Part shown: one piece after another, positions 33,672 through 45,319 of the stretch
How the letters are laid out: each line of letters opens with the position of its first letter
Numbering within the stretch: the first letter of the stretch is position 1
Source of the DNA: Distichodus sexfasciatus
Lineage: Eukaryota > Chordata > Actinopteri > Characiformes > Distichodontidae
Direction of reading: 5' to 3'
NCBI GenBank assembly: GCA_032718565.1
Contig: JAVGVS010000188.1
Span: 323,501 to 387,500, forward strand
Length of the DNA stretch: 64,000 nucleotides
Made by a program: the position numbers and the translations under genes
The notes under the pieces: model-generated
Told to the model about the DNA's origin: nothing
Databases searched by the model: none
The model's input: only the letters and a program-made list of their open reading frames with translations

Positions 33672-35579
33672 GGCATGAAAATGTATTCATTTAAATAAAA
33701 AAAGAGGCTCATTTTTCATTGAAATGTCTGTTTGAACTGAATAAAAAATGTCAAATAATATTATAGTCATATTTTATGTTCTGATATCATATCGATGTCT
33801 GATTTCTGAACTGAATCAAAACGAAGTCGTATAATATCGTCAGACATCAAATCGCTGTCCGTTGAATCCACTATAATATGGTATTGTGATGCACTTTAAT
33901 CTTAATATTATTACAGAAAAATAATTCTTTCTGCAACATGTTGCAAACATACTTGTCTGACTGCATTTTTACACAGTTTTACGCTGATTTTATCACAATT
34001 TTCATCTGCAGTTAGTTTTGACTCGTCCAGTGTTCTCATTTCCTGTCCAAATCAGAGAAATCAGATGCTTGGACCAACTTCTACCGTGTCAGATCTTTTG
34101 GCCAGCTGTGTAACACTAGTACAAACAGCAGAAACTCCAGCAAGTTCATTACGTGGTCTGGACCAGAACAACAATGGCAGCAATATGACTCACTTCTTTT
34201 ATGGAGGAGTGTGTGGCGAGAATCCGGCAGATTTTACCAAAACTTCCTCCACACTCTCTCATGACGGTCAAACACCACACCAGAAACTGCCAAAACACTT
34301 GAGTAGCTAAGTTATGTAACGGCAGCTTATGAATTCGGACGGCAAATAAATAACCGGGATAAATACAATCCTGCTGCTAGAGAGAGAGAGAACATGTAGT
34401 TAATATGCTAAAACACAACTATATACACTGCAAACACAGCAGTTTTATCGTAATGATTATGAAGTGAAGATTTCACGACTTGTAAGCCATAATATCAGAA
34501 TTAATTTGAAAGTCCTTAAGTCTTCCTCGTCTACAGGTTTGGCACCGACAGTTGGAAGTGTCCCCTCATTGAGACAAAGTGTGGAGGCTAACCCTAGGTT
34601 GTACGAAGCTGTCGTTCTTGAAATGGTTAGCACACAGCATCAGGGCCTGTGTCCACCACACGTTTTTGTGTTTTTTAATAAAAATCTGTGGATCTTCCCG
34701 TTTCTACAGAATGCCACACAGGACGTTTGTCAGTATTATCGCGAATGACATTTCTCACGATCTCGTCAAAACAAAAGATGTTTTTCCATGATTTCTCCAC
34801 ATAATGAAAGTTGTTTTCTTGAAATCAAGTTGAAACGACAGTATGTCTGTTTGCAGCTTTAGCGTTGGAGAAGTAAAAAATGACTTGTGATCTCGAGAAA
34901 GGGAGTTTTGTTATGTCAAGATCACGAGGAAAACATATTTCAATAAGATATTTTTGACGTTTATCCTGTATGGACTTCCATATTGTAATTCCCCTTGTAA
35001 TTCCTCCGTCTGGCCTGGAGTGGCCACTGTTGCATGTATTGATGTCTACGGTGGCATGTTTCTGATGAAAGAGTGCATATCTTATCTTCAAGAATAATTC
35101 AAGTAAACGACATGGTCAAGATTAGGTCTTAAGGAGGTTCTGAATGCCGTTTTCGTTTAATTGCTCGGCCCTGATATACTTATACCACTTTTTTTGTCTC
35201 ATTCTTGTTTATCACATTTTTGTTGTCAGCTCGATTGCTCGATCTTTTATCCTGTTTTTAACTTCTTCACATTTTTAATGTTTAACACACTTTATTTTAC
35301 CTGCACACGAATATTCTTCTCCCCCTTGGCCCTAAACCTGAAATTTTGGTCCGAATGAGAGGGTGTGAGAAAAGGAACTTTTATTTTTTCTTTCTGGGCC
35401 TAATCTGTTAGTCTCTGTAAGATTAGAGGTAATTCACGAAATGAATGGCGGGCGAGGACGAATCCATGGCTTTGTGGGCTGCCAGTCTGGCCTGGAGACA
35501 AGAAAATATGTTAGTTTGCTGAGTAAAAGGAAAAAAGCATTTTACATTTGTTATTTTACATTTGTTTTTGTGTGTTTGT
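33672..35579. other. Non-coding stretch
   Basis: Mixed DNA. 33755-33900 holds ATATCATATCGATGTCTG-type words similar to the GATTC/ATCGAT block near 29.6 kb. Frames at 34065-34310 and 34464-34748 (+) have ordinary composition but no recognised similarity. Confidence 0.35.
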
Positions 35580-35696
35580 GAACTTTGCAATGTGGGGACT
35601 TTGACTTTATCACACATCAATAAAGTGGGGACATAAAACTTTTGTTCTCCCTTTTAAAATCTCAGTCCCCATAATGCTCATATTCTTAATAAAGTG

Positions 35697-35731
<35 letters not shown>

Positions 35732-35735
35732 GTGG
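35580..35735. repeat. CA-flanked GTCCCCAC repeat (copy 2) with (GT)n
   Basis: GTGGGGACTTTGACTTTATC, AAAGTGGGGACATAAAAC and CTCAGTCCCCATAATG, followed by (GT)n at 35694-35735. Reverse-complement words of this repeat occur at 41395-41775. Confidence 0.6.
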
Positions 35736-36008
35736 GTGAGTAACTAAGTATGTGTGTGGGTGTGTGTAGGCTGGGATTCGGGCCATACCCTCAAACCACA
35801 AGCACTCATCCTGCCATCACAGCTGCTGCAGGTTAACGCAATAACAAACACTTTAGACTCAGCAGTGTAACACTCTCACTCTCACACACACTCACACACA
35901 CACACCTATATATGAACACGTCCCAATTAGAACATCATTACCACTAAAATCACTTCTTATCCCAGAGGCGAAATTTGGGAAGATTTTGGGAAGGTGGAGG
36001 AAGTTGTC

Positions 36009-36109
36009 TAGGGGTGCACCGATCCGATACGTGGATATCTGTCCAATAATGACTCAGGTAGCTAGATCGGGTATCGGCAGCATTGGGTAGCATCTATGGA
36101 GCCGATCTG
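36009..36109 (+). mobile_element. hAT element left portion (fragment)
   Basis: TAGGGGTGCACCGATCCGAT, then TAGATCGGGTATCGGCAGC, matching the left 100 bp of the element at 43511-44104. It is cut off at the MITE-derived sequence that follows. Confidence 0.6.
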
Positions 36110-36652
36110 GGGTGCGCTTCCCAAAAGCATAGCTGCTAACGGATTGTTAATGTACACCATGTTAGTTGCTAATGTGCACTGTGTTAGTTGCTAATGTGCA
36201 CTGTGTTAGTTGCTAATGTGCACTGTGTTAGTTGCTAATGTACACTATGTTAGTTGCTAATGTACACTATGTTAGTTGCTAATGTGCACTGTGTTAGTTG
36301 CTAATGTACACTATGTTAGTTGCTAATGTGCACTGTGTTAGTTGCTAATGTGCACCATGTTAGTTGCTAATGTACACTATGTTAGTTGCTAATGTGCACT
36401 GTGTTAGTTGCTAACGTGCACTGTGTTAGTTGCTAAGTACACTATGTTAGTTGCTAATGTGCACTATGTTAGTTGCTAATGTGCACTGTGTTAGTTGCTA
36501 ACGTGCACTATGTTAGTTGCTAACGTACACTATGTTAGTTGCTAAGTGCACTATGTTAGTTGCTAAGTGCACTATGTTAGTTGCTAATGTGCACTATGTT
36601 AGTTAGTAATGTACACTATGTTAGTTGCTAACGTGCACTATGTTAGTTGCTA
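36109..36652 (+). repeat. 22-bp satellite array arising from a MITE end
   Basis: Unit GTTAGTTGCTAATGTGCACT plus two bases, about 23 copies with 20-bp variants lacking AT (GTTGCTAAGTGCACTATG). Variation alternates GTGCAC/GTACAC, TGTG/TATG and AATG/AACG. The array is preceded by GGTGCGCTTCCCAAAAGCAT and AGCTGCTAAC, the left end of the MITE-like element seen whole at 3845-4028. No open frame or spacer structure was seen, so it is not CRISPR-like. Confidence 0.9.
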
Positions 36653-36849
36653 CCTATTCGTCAAAAACAACAAAGCTTTGGATTGTAGGGCACAGGACAG
36701 GACACAGCTTGTGGTCTCGAGGCTACGACCCATGTAAAGCATAATTGTCGCTTCTTTATTTAGAATTTCGTCGTCACGTTCTACCGTGCATGACTTCCAT
36801 TCTTTTTACCTCTAAGGCCTGTTGCCACCCCACGTCTCTCTCTCTCTCT

Positions 36850-37060
36850 CTTTTCCTTCCAGCTTTGTGATAAGCGTTGGCCCACAAGCTGCGCTCGCTT
36901 AAAAACGATCGCGCGCCGATATTGGATTAAACACATTCCGTGTTTTTCCTGCGTGTTTCCATTTCAAAACAGCCCATTGTTGGGTGATAAATCTAATCAG
37001 CAAGGAAAACATCTCCGTCTCTGTCCACGGCTATCGGGTTGCCGGTGATGAGTCCATTTC
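36850..37060. other. Non-repetitive segment, possible conserved non-coding element
   Basis: CpG-containing part (ACGATCGCGCGCCGATATTG) followed by ACAGCCCATTGTTGGGTGAT and AATCTAATCAGCAAGG, with SOX-like ATTGTT and TAATC cores. No repeat family was recognised. It ends at a (GT)n at 37071-37091. Confidence 0.22.
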
Positions 37061-37329
37061 TATTACTGGAGTGTGTGTGTGTGTGTGTGTGAGTGAGAGA
37101 AAGATGTGGATCAGTGTCACTATTTTGGCTGGAAACAATAGGGTTCAGCCTCGAACTCACACCTGGCACGTCTCCTAGGCAAAGAACAAAGGATCATTAT
37201 GCAGACGACCTGGTGAGATTTACCTGTCTCTTTCTCTCTCTCAACACACACACACACACACACACACCCTGTCACGTCTTGCCATCTTTTATACTCCCAT
37301 AATTATACTACATCTACACCTAACCTTAA

Positions 37330-38018
37330 TAGGGATGCTCGATATGGGAATTTTTTCACGTGTATATCAGCTAATGCCTATAAATGAGGAAGTCGGAGTC
37401 GGGCACGAGCGCAGGAAGAGTTGATAGTGTAAAGACAAGTGATTTCGCTCGCCAAAGTTCAGAAATTTGCCACAAAAAAATATTAAACGCCATAACTCTG
37501 ACAATTCTAACACAACATTTCCAAGTCAAGCAGAGTGGCGTGCTTTAAGCGTAGTTCACAACATTTTAATAAAAAGTCACTATGTAGTGTACCAAGTCAA
37601 ATAGGACGTGTGTGGCACTCCATGTGCACTACCTGGTGCGTAGAAAGCCGTTAAGCTACAACCCCAGCTATTTCCTGAGATGCACAGAAAAGTATGATAA
37701 GAGCGCCCTACCTACCATACTATCAAGTGCAGTAGTACGCGGCTCGGGACACGGCCCATGTGTGAGCTCACATTCAGTTTAGTTCGAGCGTGCGTGCAGG
37801 CAGAGTTAAGCACGTAAAGATGAGAGATTTTGCTCTGGAACGTTCCTCTGCGTGCTCAGAATTTTTAAGACAAAAGACGCGGGCCGTATGAAATCCCACC
37901 TCGGACTTTGGACCCACCTGGCACAAGCACTACCTTTCCCACGTACAATAAATGCGTCACCAAGTATCAGCTGAAACTATCGGGCACGTTTATTATTCCG
38001 ATATTATCGTGCATTAAC
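37330..38018 (-). mobile_element. hAT element carrying a nested MITE (copy B, inverted relative to A)
   Basis: Left edge TAGGGATGCTCGATATGG; right edge TTCCGATATTATCGTGCAT. The interior 37580-37770 holds the reverse complement of the nested MITE in copy A (CCCTACCTACCATACTATC, TACAACCCCAGCTATTTCC, GACACGGCCCATGTGTGAGC). The distal part carries ATCCCACCTCGGACTTTGG and ACGTACAATAAATGCGTC. Flanking TAACCT occurs on both sides (37321 and 38015) and may be a decayed target duplication. Confidence 0.7.
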
Positions 38019-39010
38019 CTCCGTTTTTGTTTATAAGAAAGCAGGTTCTCACAAAGCCTGCGAAACTTGAAAAATCTCCAAAAATCTCACACACTTTCTG
38101 CTACATCAGTGGGTGCAACCCGGTCCCCACACACACTCAAACAGCAGTTGACAGCATTTAAATGGCATCGGGCGTAAACAGGTGCCCTTACCAGACACAG
38201 ACACACACGCAGACACACACAGATTGAGCTCTCCTCCGCCAAAAAGAGTGAGGGTGGGTGATGGTGAGCGAACACCGCAGAAAGAAGACAAAAGACGACG
38301 AAGAAATGATGAAAGGAAAAGTAGAGACATAGAGAGAGTTCCAGAGAAATGCTTTTGTGTTTTTCAGGTGTCACCCTGACGGGAGAGTGACATTCAGCAG
38401 AATGTCATGATGGAGAGATAAGCATCAAAAATATGCGTTTTTGTGTCTCGGGGCCTAACAAGTGCATTGTAGTTGAATCTGACACATTAAAGGGGCATAA
38501 AGCCCCCCGTTTGAGTAGATTTTGCTCCTTCAGCGAACGCTTGCTGCTTTAAAAAGAGGAATAAAGAGATGAAATAGAGAGATGAAGGAAGCGTTCCAAT
38601 ATCGGACCTTCGAACGAGGGACGTCTTAAAGGGAAAAGGCGAAGGTACGCGTCTACGTCATATTTGGTGACGTTTACCTGCCGCTCATGGCTGCGAAAGC
38701 ATAAAAGTCCTCATTTTTTATGTGATGGAAAGTAGGCGGGATTGTTTGGTGCACTGTGTTCCTATGGGGGGGAAAGAAAACGGATGAGAAAGACGAGTGC
38801 GGGTTGTGACGGTTACGGATATATGATATGTGGCACACGGTCCCGTATAGCGACGCAATCTGAGCTACAAGTTAGACTATGGGGGGGAAAAAAACGGATG
38901 AAAAAATGGACAGAACTTACAAACGAGTGTGGGTATTGAAAACGTGTATACAAACATCCCACACCGCACGTTTTAGAGTTGGAACGAAGTTTCTAGCACA
39001 AAAACTAAAG
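38019..39010. other. Non-coding stretch
   Basis: Mixed DNA with a short duplication, CCTATGGGGGGGAAAGAAAACGG near 38761 and ACTATGGGGGGGAAAAAAACGG near 38876, about 115 bp apart. No gene. Confidence 0.4.
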
Positions 39011-39012
39011 AT

Positions 39013-39060
39013 ACCACTGCCCACTGCTCGTTCACCGATGGGTCAAATGCAGAGATCTTA
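39013..39060 (+). mobile_element. SINE body fragment
   Basis: CACTGCCCACTGCTCGTTCA, then GATGGGTCAAATGCAGAGAT, matching the SINE body only. Confidence 0.55.
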
Positions 39061-39350
39061 ATCTTAATCTTAAACTGGACTTTAAACCAGTGACCATCTT
39101 AAATGTGAGTGGAATCGATACCCGGCTTGGGCCGGACGTCAACAGGCTTTTTTTCAAGCAGTAAGATTGGTGTGAGCAAAAGTGTCAGCTTGACTAACGC
39201 TTCTGAAACGCTAAACACTTTCGGGAGGTTGTGACCTGTAAAAAGCTCGCATCCTCCCAGACGAGTGGGAGATGGTGAGAAAACACAGCGTCACCCCTGC
39301 AGTTGCCGTTGCCACACCCTTTTGGGACTGTCCGCAGCAGTGCTTCAGTG

Positions 39351-39425
39351 TTAGAGCCGGACGATACGATATCGCGGTTAATATCACGATTAGTTGAAAT
39401 TCTTTTCTCAGTTACAATTGATTAT
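39351..39425 (+). mobile_element. DNA-transposon terminus-like fragment
   Basis: TTAGAGCCGGACGATACGAT, ATCGCGGTTAATATCACGAT. The style resembles the other GATA-rich hAT ends here. No partner was seen. Confidence 0.35.
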
Positions 39426-39499
39426 TAAGAATTTTTGGCCGTCATAGTTGACTGACAACGTACTTTAAATATGCTCAACTATAAAAGCTGGGACATTTT

Positions 39500-39632
39500 A
39501 TTCAAACCAAATGTGACCTCTGCTAAGATGGGCAGCGTCCAGGGAGCAGTGCTTGGGGGCGGTACCTTACTCACGAGTACCTTAACCGGCGACCTTCTGA
39601 TCACGACCCCCACAACCTAACCGTTGCGGCCT
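39500..39632 (-). mobile_element. tRNA-derived SINE copy 1 of 3 in a local cluster
   Basis: Reverse-strand: AAATGTGACCTCTGCTAAG, TGCTTGGGGGCGGTACC, GCGACCTTCTGATCACG, CTAACCGTTGCGGCC (box A end). The box-B segment is deleted. Confidence 0.75.
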
Positions 39633-39640
39633 CTAAATGC

Positions 39641-39965
39641 GATGAAAGCATTAGGATAATGTCACGGGGCATAAAAACGTGCTTGGAGAAGGTACCTTGC
39701 TCACGAGTACCTCAGGGGTACCTTTACCGGTCCGGGACTTGAACCAGTGACCTTGCGATCACGGTCTGGACTCCGCCGTGTCCAGGTAACGTTACGCTAC
39801 CTACTGCCGCTAATTGGGATGAAAGGGTTAGGATAAAGTCACAGAGCATGAAAACGGGCTTGGAGAAGGTACCTCTCTCATAAGTACCTCAGTGGTACCT
39901 TTACCGGTCCGGGACTTTCCGTTTGTGGGCCCGACTCCCTAACCGTTGCACTACTAACTGATGCA
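39641..39965 (-). repeat. 177-bp tandem duplication containing SINE heads (copies 2 and 3)
   Basis: GATGAAAGCATTAGGAT at 39641 and GATGAAAGGGTTAGGAT at 39818 each precede CACGGGGCAT/CACAGAGCAT, GCTTGGAGAAGGTACCT, a SINE segment (TTTACCGGTCCGGGACTT) and a box-A end (CGTTACGCTACCTACTGCC; CGTTGCACTACTAACTG). The unit therefore includes the SINE plus non-SINE flank, which points to duplication and not two retropositions. Confidence 0.75.
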
Positions 39966-40079
39966 GGTGGGTTTTCCATAAGAGCACTTCACGTCAATGA
40001 GAGGCACATTTCTCGCCATGAACGCTGCCTCTTCGACCAACCTTGGAAGGAGTTAAGTGCCGAAGGAAGGAGTTAAGAG

Positions 40080-40673
40080 CCGGACGCTTGAAGGTGTTTT
40101 AAAGTGTTCCACATCGCAAACGTTTTGCGTGTGATGCTCTAAATAGCGATTTTGTGCCTTTTGGCTACTTTCGGCGTCGAATATTGAAAATTAAAACTCG
40201 GCAAACGTCACAGGACGAGAGGTAGACGTGTAAACGCGGTACATTTTGCGCTTTCCTTTTGAGGCTTCGCTTTCTATGAAGTGTGTGCAGACGGTTATGA
40301 ACGAGCCCCTTGACGGTTAAAGTGAGCACATTTATTTTTGGAGAAACACCAACTTTCTGCCGTCGACCCTCTTCCGGCAAAGTCCATTTTGGCCGATGGC
40401 TGCAAGCAATTTTTACTTTCGGCGCACCTGAGGAGCGGGCAGAAGATCTTAGCTTCCCTCCCGTGCCGTAAGACGAGACGAGAGTGTGTGACGGGGAGAT
40501 TAAGATCGGCCAACGTGACGAGGTTGACACACGCCACAGGCTCCCAAACAAAAGGAGCAGTCTTAGGAGCTGTAAATCCCGCCACATGGCCCGAAAAGTG
40601 ATTCTTGGCAGGAAGCGAGCGACATGAAAGACGAAACGAAGGAACGCAGAAGGGAAGGAGAGAACAACAAGCT

Positions 40674-40708
<35 letters not shown>

Positions 40709-41095
40709 GGATAGAGGGAGAGAATCCGATCGTGGGAAAGTCCAACTCAGATCTCCAACATGACAAGTGTAAAATCCGTTCCAGCTCCTCCGCTGACTGC
40801 GGACTGTAAACACAAAACCTCTCGATTCGTGGAGCGGGATTAGTTTTATTTTCGTTCCAGCGAAGAAGAAAGGAGGGAAGAGGGGAGGACGGAGGAGAAG
40901 GTGGCCATGCTGGACTCAGTTAATTGCTTTCTCCCGTTGAAAGAGAGCAGGAAGGGAGAGAGGCTAAAGTTTCTTTACTTTGGACGTAAACGTTTCGCGC
41001 ACTCGTCCAAACTAGTTCTCCTTCTTCTCCGTTCTCCTGTTTTCAGGTCTTATCTGCAAGTAATTGGTCTCATTAGTGGAGGGACTGGACCTCAA
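40080..41095. other. GC-richer unique stretch with (GA)n
   Basis: Moderately CpG-containing DNA with (GA)n at 40674-40700. Overlapping frames at 40165-40587 (-), 40295-40813 (-) and 40338-40601 (+) show no recognised family, and one depends on the GA tract. No exon is supported. Confidence 0.35.
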
Positions 41096-41099
41096 GATG

Positions 41100-41270
41100 T
41101 GTTGGTGTGTGTGTGTGTTGGTGTGTGTTTGTGTGTGTGGGGCTGATGTCAAGCTGGCCCGGTGCGGTGAGAGTTGTGTTGTGGGAGTTTGGAGGCTCGG
41201 CTCGATTATTGCTGCTTTGTTTTGGCCTGACTGCAGCATTTTTGGAGGTTAGCATGCTATTCCCTTACGA

Positions 41271-41311
<41 letters not shown>
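41100..41311. repeat. (GT)n and (CA)n microsatellites
   Basis: GT tract at about 41106-41140 and a long (CA)n at 41272-41311. Confidence 0.9.
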
Positions 41312-41316
<5 letters not shown>

Positions 41317-41394
41317 ACACACCCTCACTCTCACTACTCCCTGCTACTCGTGGAAGCAGTGTAGCATAGTAGAGTGTAAAATGACTTATCAGCC

Positions 41395-41775
41395 AACGTC
41401 AAGTCATTTAAGGGATGTGACCGTTATGGGGACTGAGATTTTAAAGGGAGAATAAAATTGGGGTTTTTATGTCCCCACAATGACACACATCCCCACTTTA
41501 TAGGTATGTGATAAGATCTAAGTCCTCGCTGTGCAGGTATACACACACAGACACACTCACACTTTTAAGGCTACAACCATTATAGGGACTGAGATTGTAA
41601 CGGGACAGGTTTAAATTGAATAAAAATTGGGTGTGTAATGTCCCCGTTTTATCAGTGTGTGATGAGGGTCAAAGTCCCCACTATGAAGGTTATACAAACA
41701 CATAAACACACACTTTTAAGCAGGAAGGGGACTTCGGGAGTCGGTTTTAAGTCCCCACACACACACACACAGTTT
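41395..41775. repeat. CA-flanked GTCCCCAC repeat, about 2.5 tandem units
   Basis: GGGGACTGAGATTTTAAAGG near 41429 and GGGACTGAGATTGTAACGGG near 41585; TTTTATGTCCCCACAATG and TGTAATGTCCCCGTTTTATC; GATAAGATCTAAGTCC and GATGAGGGTCAAAGTCCCC. The period is about 155 bp. CA-type tracts lie between units and at the right edge (about 41757-41772). Confidence 0.65.
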
Positions 41776-42374
41776 GTTAAATTTATATATTTTTTTCCAA
41801 ACCAGCAGAGACAAGCCTGGATATGTGCTCTAACACCCTACACAGCTGGACGATGTGTAATATATCATTTTGAATCATGCAGGTAATATAAAAACATTTT
41901 CTGTAATATACAGCAGCGTGTGAACCTTTGAGTATTAATGTTTATTTAAGAGTTCATTCATCACGCACTATCTTAGGGAAAGCGGCCCGCGCCTCGACCT
42001 CGTCCCTAAACCGTATAAAACCACATAACGGCCTTCAGAGACCTCGTTTCGTGCATAAATACTTCAACCCTTCATCGCAAACCTGATTTTGAGGAATTAT
42101 TTCTATGAACGAAGTCATAGTAAAGTTCACACTCCAGCGTCCGCTGTAAATTTCACACAAGAATATAAATTTGCTCTCGCAAGAAATGTTAGACTTGATG
42201 TATTATTTTGTGATTTAAAACCTTAAATCTGAAAATCTAAAAATGTAGCAGTTTGCTTAATTACACAGCAAAGACACGACTGGTTATGCTTTATACCTTT
42301 AGAGATCTTTCTATCTTTATATATGCCCTACAAGGAGAGAGGGGCGTGTCCAGTCCCCAGCCCGCCCTGACGGA

Positions 42375-42406
42375 CCCCCGCCCCGGCCCGGCCCCGCCCC
42401 GCCCCC
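42375..42406 (-). other. C-rich run: G-quadruplex/GC-box cluster
   Basis: CCCCCGCCCCGGCCCGG continuing into CCCCGCCCCGCCCCC. The complementary strand has at least five G-runs of three or more, and the tract contains several Sp1/KLF-like GGGGCGGGG boxes. It lies 50 bp upstream of a SINE dimer. Confidence 0.6.
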
Positions 42407-42453
42407 TCTTCCTCTTCCTCACTTGGCCGTCCTGTCAAGTGTTTTGGGGACAG

Positions 42454-42750
42454 TTGGTAGCGTAGCGGTTAGGGAGTTGGCCTGTGTCCCGGAGTCACGC
42501 TTCAAGTCCCGGACTGGTAAAAGGTACCACTGAGGTACTCATGAGCAAAGGCGCTGTCCCACACACTGTTTGCCTGAGCATTGCTTGGCAACAATAGAAA
42601 GTCTCACTGCTCCTTCTGAATGGCTCAAATGCAGAGGTCTTGAGGCTGATCATAAGCATGTAGTTAGGGAGTTGGCACTGTGATTGGAAGTCCTGGACCG
42701 GTAGAGGTACCACTGAGGTACCCATGAGCAAGTTACCCTGGCTAAGCACT
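42454..42750 (+). mobile_element. Head-to-tail SINE dimer
   Basis: First unit: GGGGACAGTTGGTAGCGTAG (A box), GCTTCAAGTCCCGGACTGG (B box), GGTACCACTGAGGTACTC, ending in AAATGCAGAGGTCTTGAGG. Second unit: AGTTAGGGAGTTGGCAC, TCCTGGACCGGTAGAGGTAC, GGTACCCATGAGCAAG. GTTAGGGAGTTGG occurs at 42468 and 42663, a 195-bp period. Neither unit has the 3' tail. Confidence 0.8.
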
Positions 42751-42759
42751 GTTAATAGG

Positions 42760-42760
<1 letters not shown>

Positions 42761-42839
<79 letters not shown>

Positions 42840-42840
42840 A
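42761..42840. repeat. (TA)n microsatellite
   Basis: About 40 TA units with a single GTA interruption near the end. Confidence 0.97.
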
Positions 42841-43062
42841 GATGGCATGTTAGTACTGCATCCCGATTGGTCAGTTCTCGGTCTCGAGTCGTCACTAAAC
42901 GAAGACAGAGAAAGCGCGTTGATGATGATGATGCAGTGCAGTGTTTACCAGATGATGGAAAGGAATAACGTGACACTCGCCCACCTACTCGCAACAAAAC
43001 AACAGGGTTAGTTAGGGACAAACATGTATACGTAAGTCATGCAGATGGAAAGAGAGAAAGTG

Positions 43063-43064
<2 letters not shown>

Positions 43065-43107
<43 letters not shown>

Positions 43108-43446
43108 AAGAGCGAGAGGCCCAGTGGAAATGACCTGATCCCCAACATATTAGTATGCATTAGCTTTGTTTGTCTTTGGAGTCTCTTTGTGGCGAGCCGG
43201 TTTGACAGTGAGCGATGTTGGATTACAGGAGTTTTCCTTCTAAGCCATTATAAATCTGACAGAAATGAGACATGGCATAGCACTGCCAACCCCAACCCCA
43301 AAACCCATAGTCAATTACACACACACACACACACACACACAGGCACACACACACAGGCACACAATGCCGAGGCCGAGTGGGTGCTGACGGATACAATAAG
43401 ATTCCCACACACACACTTACTCTCACACACACACACACACACACAC
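43065..43446. repeat. (GT)n and (CA)n cluster
   Basis: (GT)n at 43065-43097 followed by GAGAGAG; CA tracts at 43315-43365 (with GGCA interruptions) and 43408-43446. Frames through them are repeat translations. Confidence 0.9.
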
Positions 43447-43510
43447 GGTTCAGTTCTTCTTTTATGGTTATGATGGATAATAGCCGAGAATTTTCGGCCT
43501 GACTTATGCT

Positions 43511-44104
43511 TATGGATGTAGCGATCCGATACATGGCTGGAATATCGGTTTCGACAACGACTCAAACAGCTGGATCGGGTATCGGTGGCATTGGGCTGAT
43601 CTCTGTTGTACGTTTTTCTATGTTTACGTATGCTGGGAAGCGGCACTGCGGTAAAGCTGGTTTATTGTTAGACATTCGCGCTAATTCCTACATATTGATC
43701 GACAACGAGCAGAACAAGCAACGCAAGCGTACGACAAACCCAAAATCAAATCACGCAATTATACCGTTTAACAACATCAGATCCCACTCGGAATCTCTGA
43801 TGGATTTAGCGCCGCAGCACCGTCACAGAATTACAGAACTGTGTTTAAATGATTAATTTTTGAGATGCTATTTTAATATCATTTAGCATATACATATGGG
43901 TGTGTAATTATTTCATTGTTAAACATGATTTAAGTCACGTATTACCTTAAGCGTAACAGAATAATCTCAGTCTCCTCCTCACAGAGAAACACACAACTTA
44001 TTCATTCAACTGGTATCGGATCGGTACTTGGAATCGGCCGATACCCAAGACCATGAGTATCGGCATCGGTATCAGAACTGAAAGAGTTGGATCGGTGCAT
44101 CCCT
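43511..44104 (+). mobile_element. hAT element, non-autonomous
   Basis: Left TATGGATGTAGCGATCCGAT; right GAGTTGGATCGGTGCATCCCT, giving inverted ends of TAGGGATGCACCGATCC type. Subterminal CTGGATCGGGTATCGGTGGC and GGCATCGGTATCAG repeat the motif. Flanks CTTATGCT and CTTACGAT match at 6 of 8 positions, consistent with a decayed TSD. The 116-codon plus frame inside shows no transposase motif. Confidence 0.72.
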
Positions 44105-45319
44105 CTTACGATACGACTCAAAATTCTGATCTTTTTAATCTATTTTTAAACTAAAACTTTTAACGATCAATCCATTACTGCAAGAAAGCTGTACAAGCGT
44201 TATGTGTTTTGGTATTAAAGCCAGTTATGTGATTGGAGCTCGCTTTAATTTTGCTTTTAGATTTGCCATAAATATCATTTCTAAGCTCTCTTTTGTAAAG
44301 CATTCAAGCAACTTCACAAATTTTTGTGCAGGAAAAACGAGTCTAACAACTGTGTCTGCGTTTTTAAAGATGCCAAGCATTAGTTACAGGCTTTAGTTAC
44401 GTTTAGGACAGCCTAAATCATGGAAAAAATCACCCACTTGCTCAGGCCTACGATACTCTTTTAAAAGCGTTACCGTGACTACGAAAGCCTTAACCCATTC
44501 TTAACAATTGTAGCGTGCAATGGCAGTACCATTGCTTTTCTAAGGTTCCAGGTGTACCCAAAGGCGAAGTCAAATGGCTGCAAGGTAGGAGCTCAAAACT
44601 CACTAAGGTCTGGTTTCTCTGGTTAAGGTCCTCTAGTCATTGCTCACCAAAGCGGTGTGTGCAATCATTTCGTCGAAAGTTAAATCACTTTTAGTGCCAA
44701 ATGAGATAAGATCAGAAGCGGCACTGTTGAGTCATGTTCTCTCTCAAAAATGTGGGGCGCGTTCTTGAGTGTGTGCTACAGATATAAAGGATAGAATCTT
44801 TACAGTCTTTACCGATATCGCAGCTTCGTCCCGACCCGGTTCAGAGAGTTAGAGTCGTGGTTGGAATCTTGCAGGTGTCAATACCTAGCGATCACCATAA
44901 TGTCATCACCGGCTCCAAATAATATCGCAGAGGAAACCCTCATTACAGCGTTGTGGGCTTGTTCTTGGCACCAGAGCCAGGCTGTGTGTGTGTGTGTGTG
45001 TTTTCAGAAAACTGTTATTTAGCGTGCGTGTTGACCAACACAGCTCCGGATTACTTCTCGCGTTGTTTACTTTCGCTGCCTCGCTCTCGTTCTCACTCGC
45101 TCTCTCTTTCTTTCGGCTGGCCGTTCTTTTTCTTTCTCCTTGTCCTAGACGAGGTCAAACGTTTTGGAGACCTTCAAAAGAGCAAGGTGTGGGTTTGGGG
45201 ATTGATCATGGGATTTGGAGTTTTGTCTAAATGAGAGATGTTTAATTCTGTATTTTTTGCCGTGAGTGTCGTCCTTTGGAACCCAAAGAAGGTGGAACCA
45301 GTGATTGCGTCAAATTTTC
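44105..45319. other. Non-coding stretch
   Basis: Mixed DNA with a (GT)n at 44984-45001. The plus frame 44202-44396 and the overlapping frames at 44953-45234 have no recognised similarity. Confidence 0.4.

Noticed and set aside
36149..36652. Short regular repeats resembling a CRISPR array
   Set aside because: Units are contiguous with no unique spacers, and the DNA is vertebrate. It is a satellite.
40295..40813. 172-residue minus-strand frame in GC-richer DNA
   Set aside because: It runs through a (GA)n tract (Leu-Ser run), overlaps frames on both strands, and shows no recognised domain.
43506..43856. 116-residue plus-strand frame as a possible transposase piece
   Set aside because: It starts five bases before the hAT element and reads through its terminal repeat; no hAT dimerisation or RNase-H-like motif was seen.
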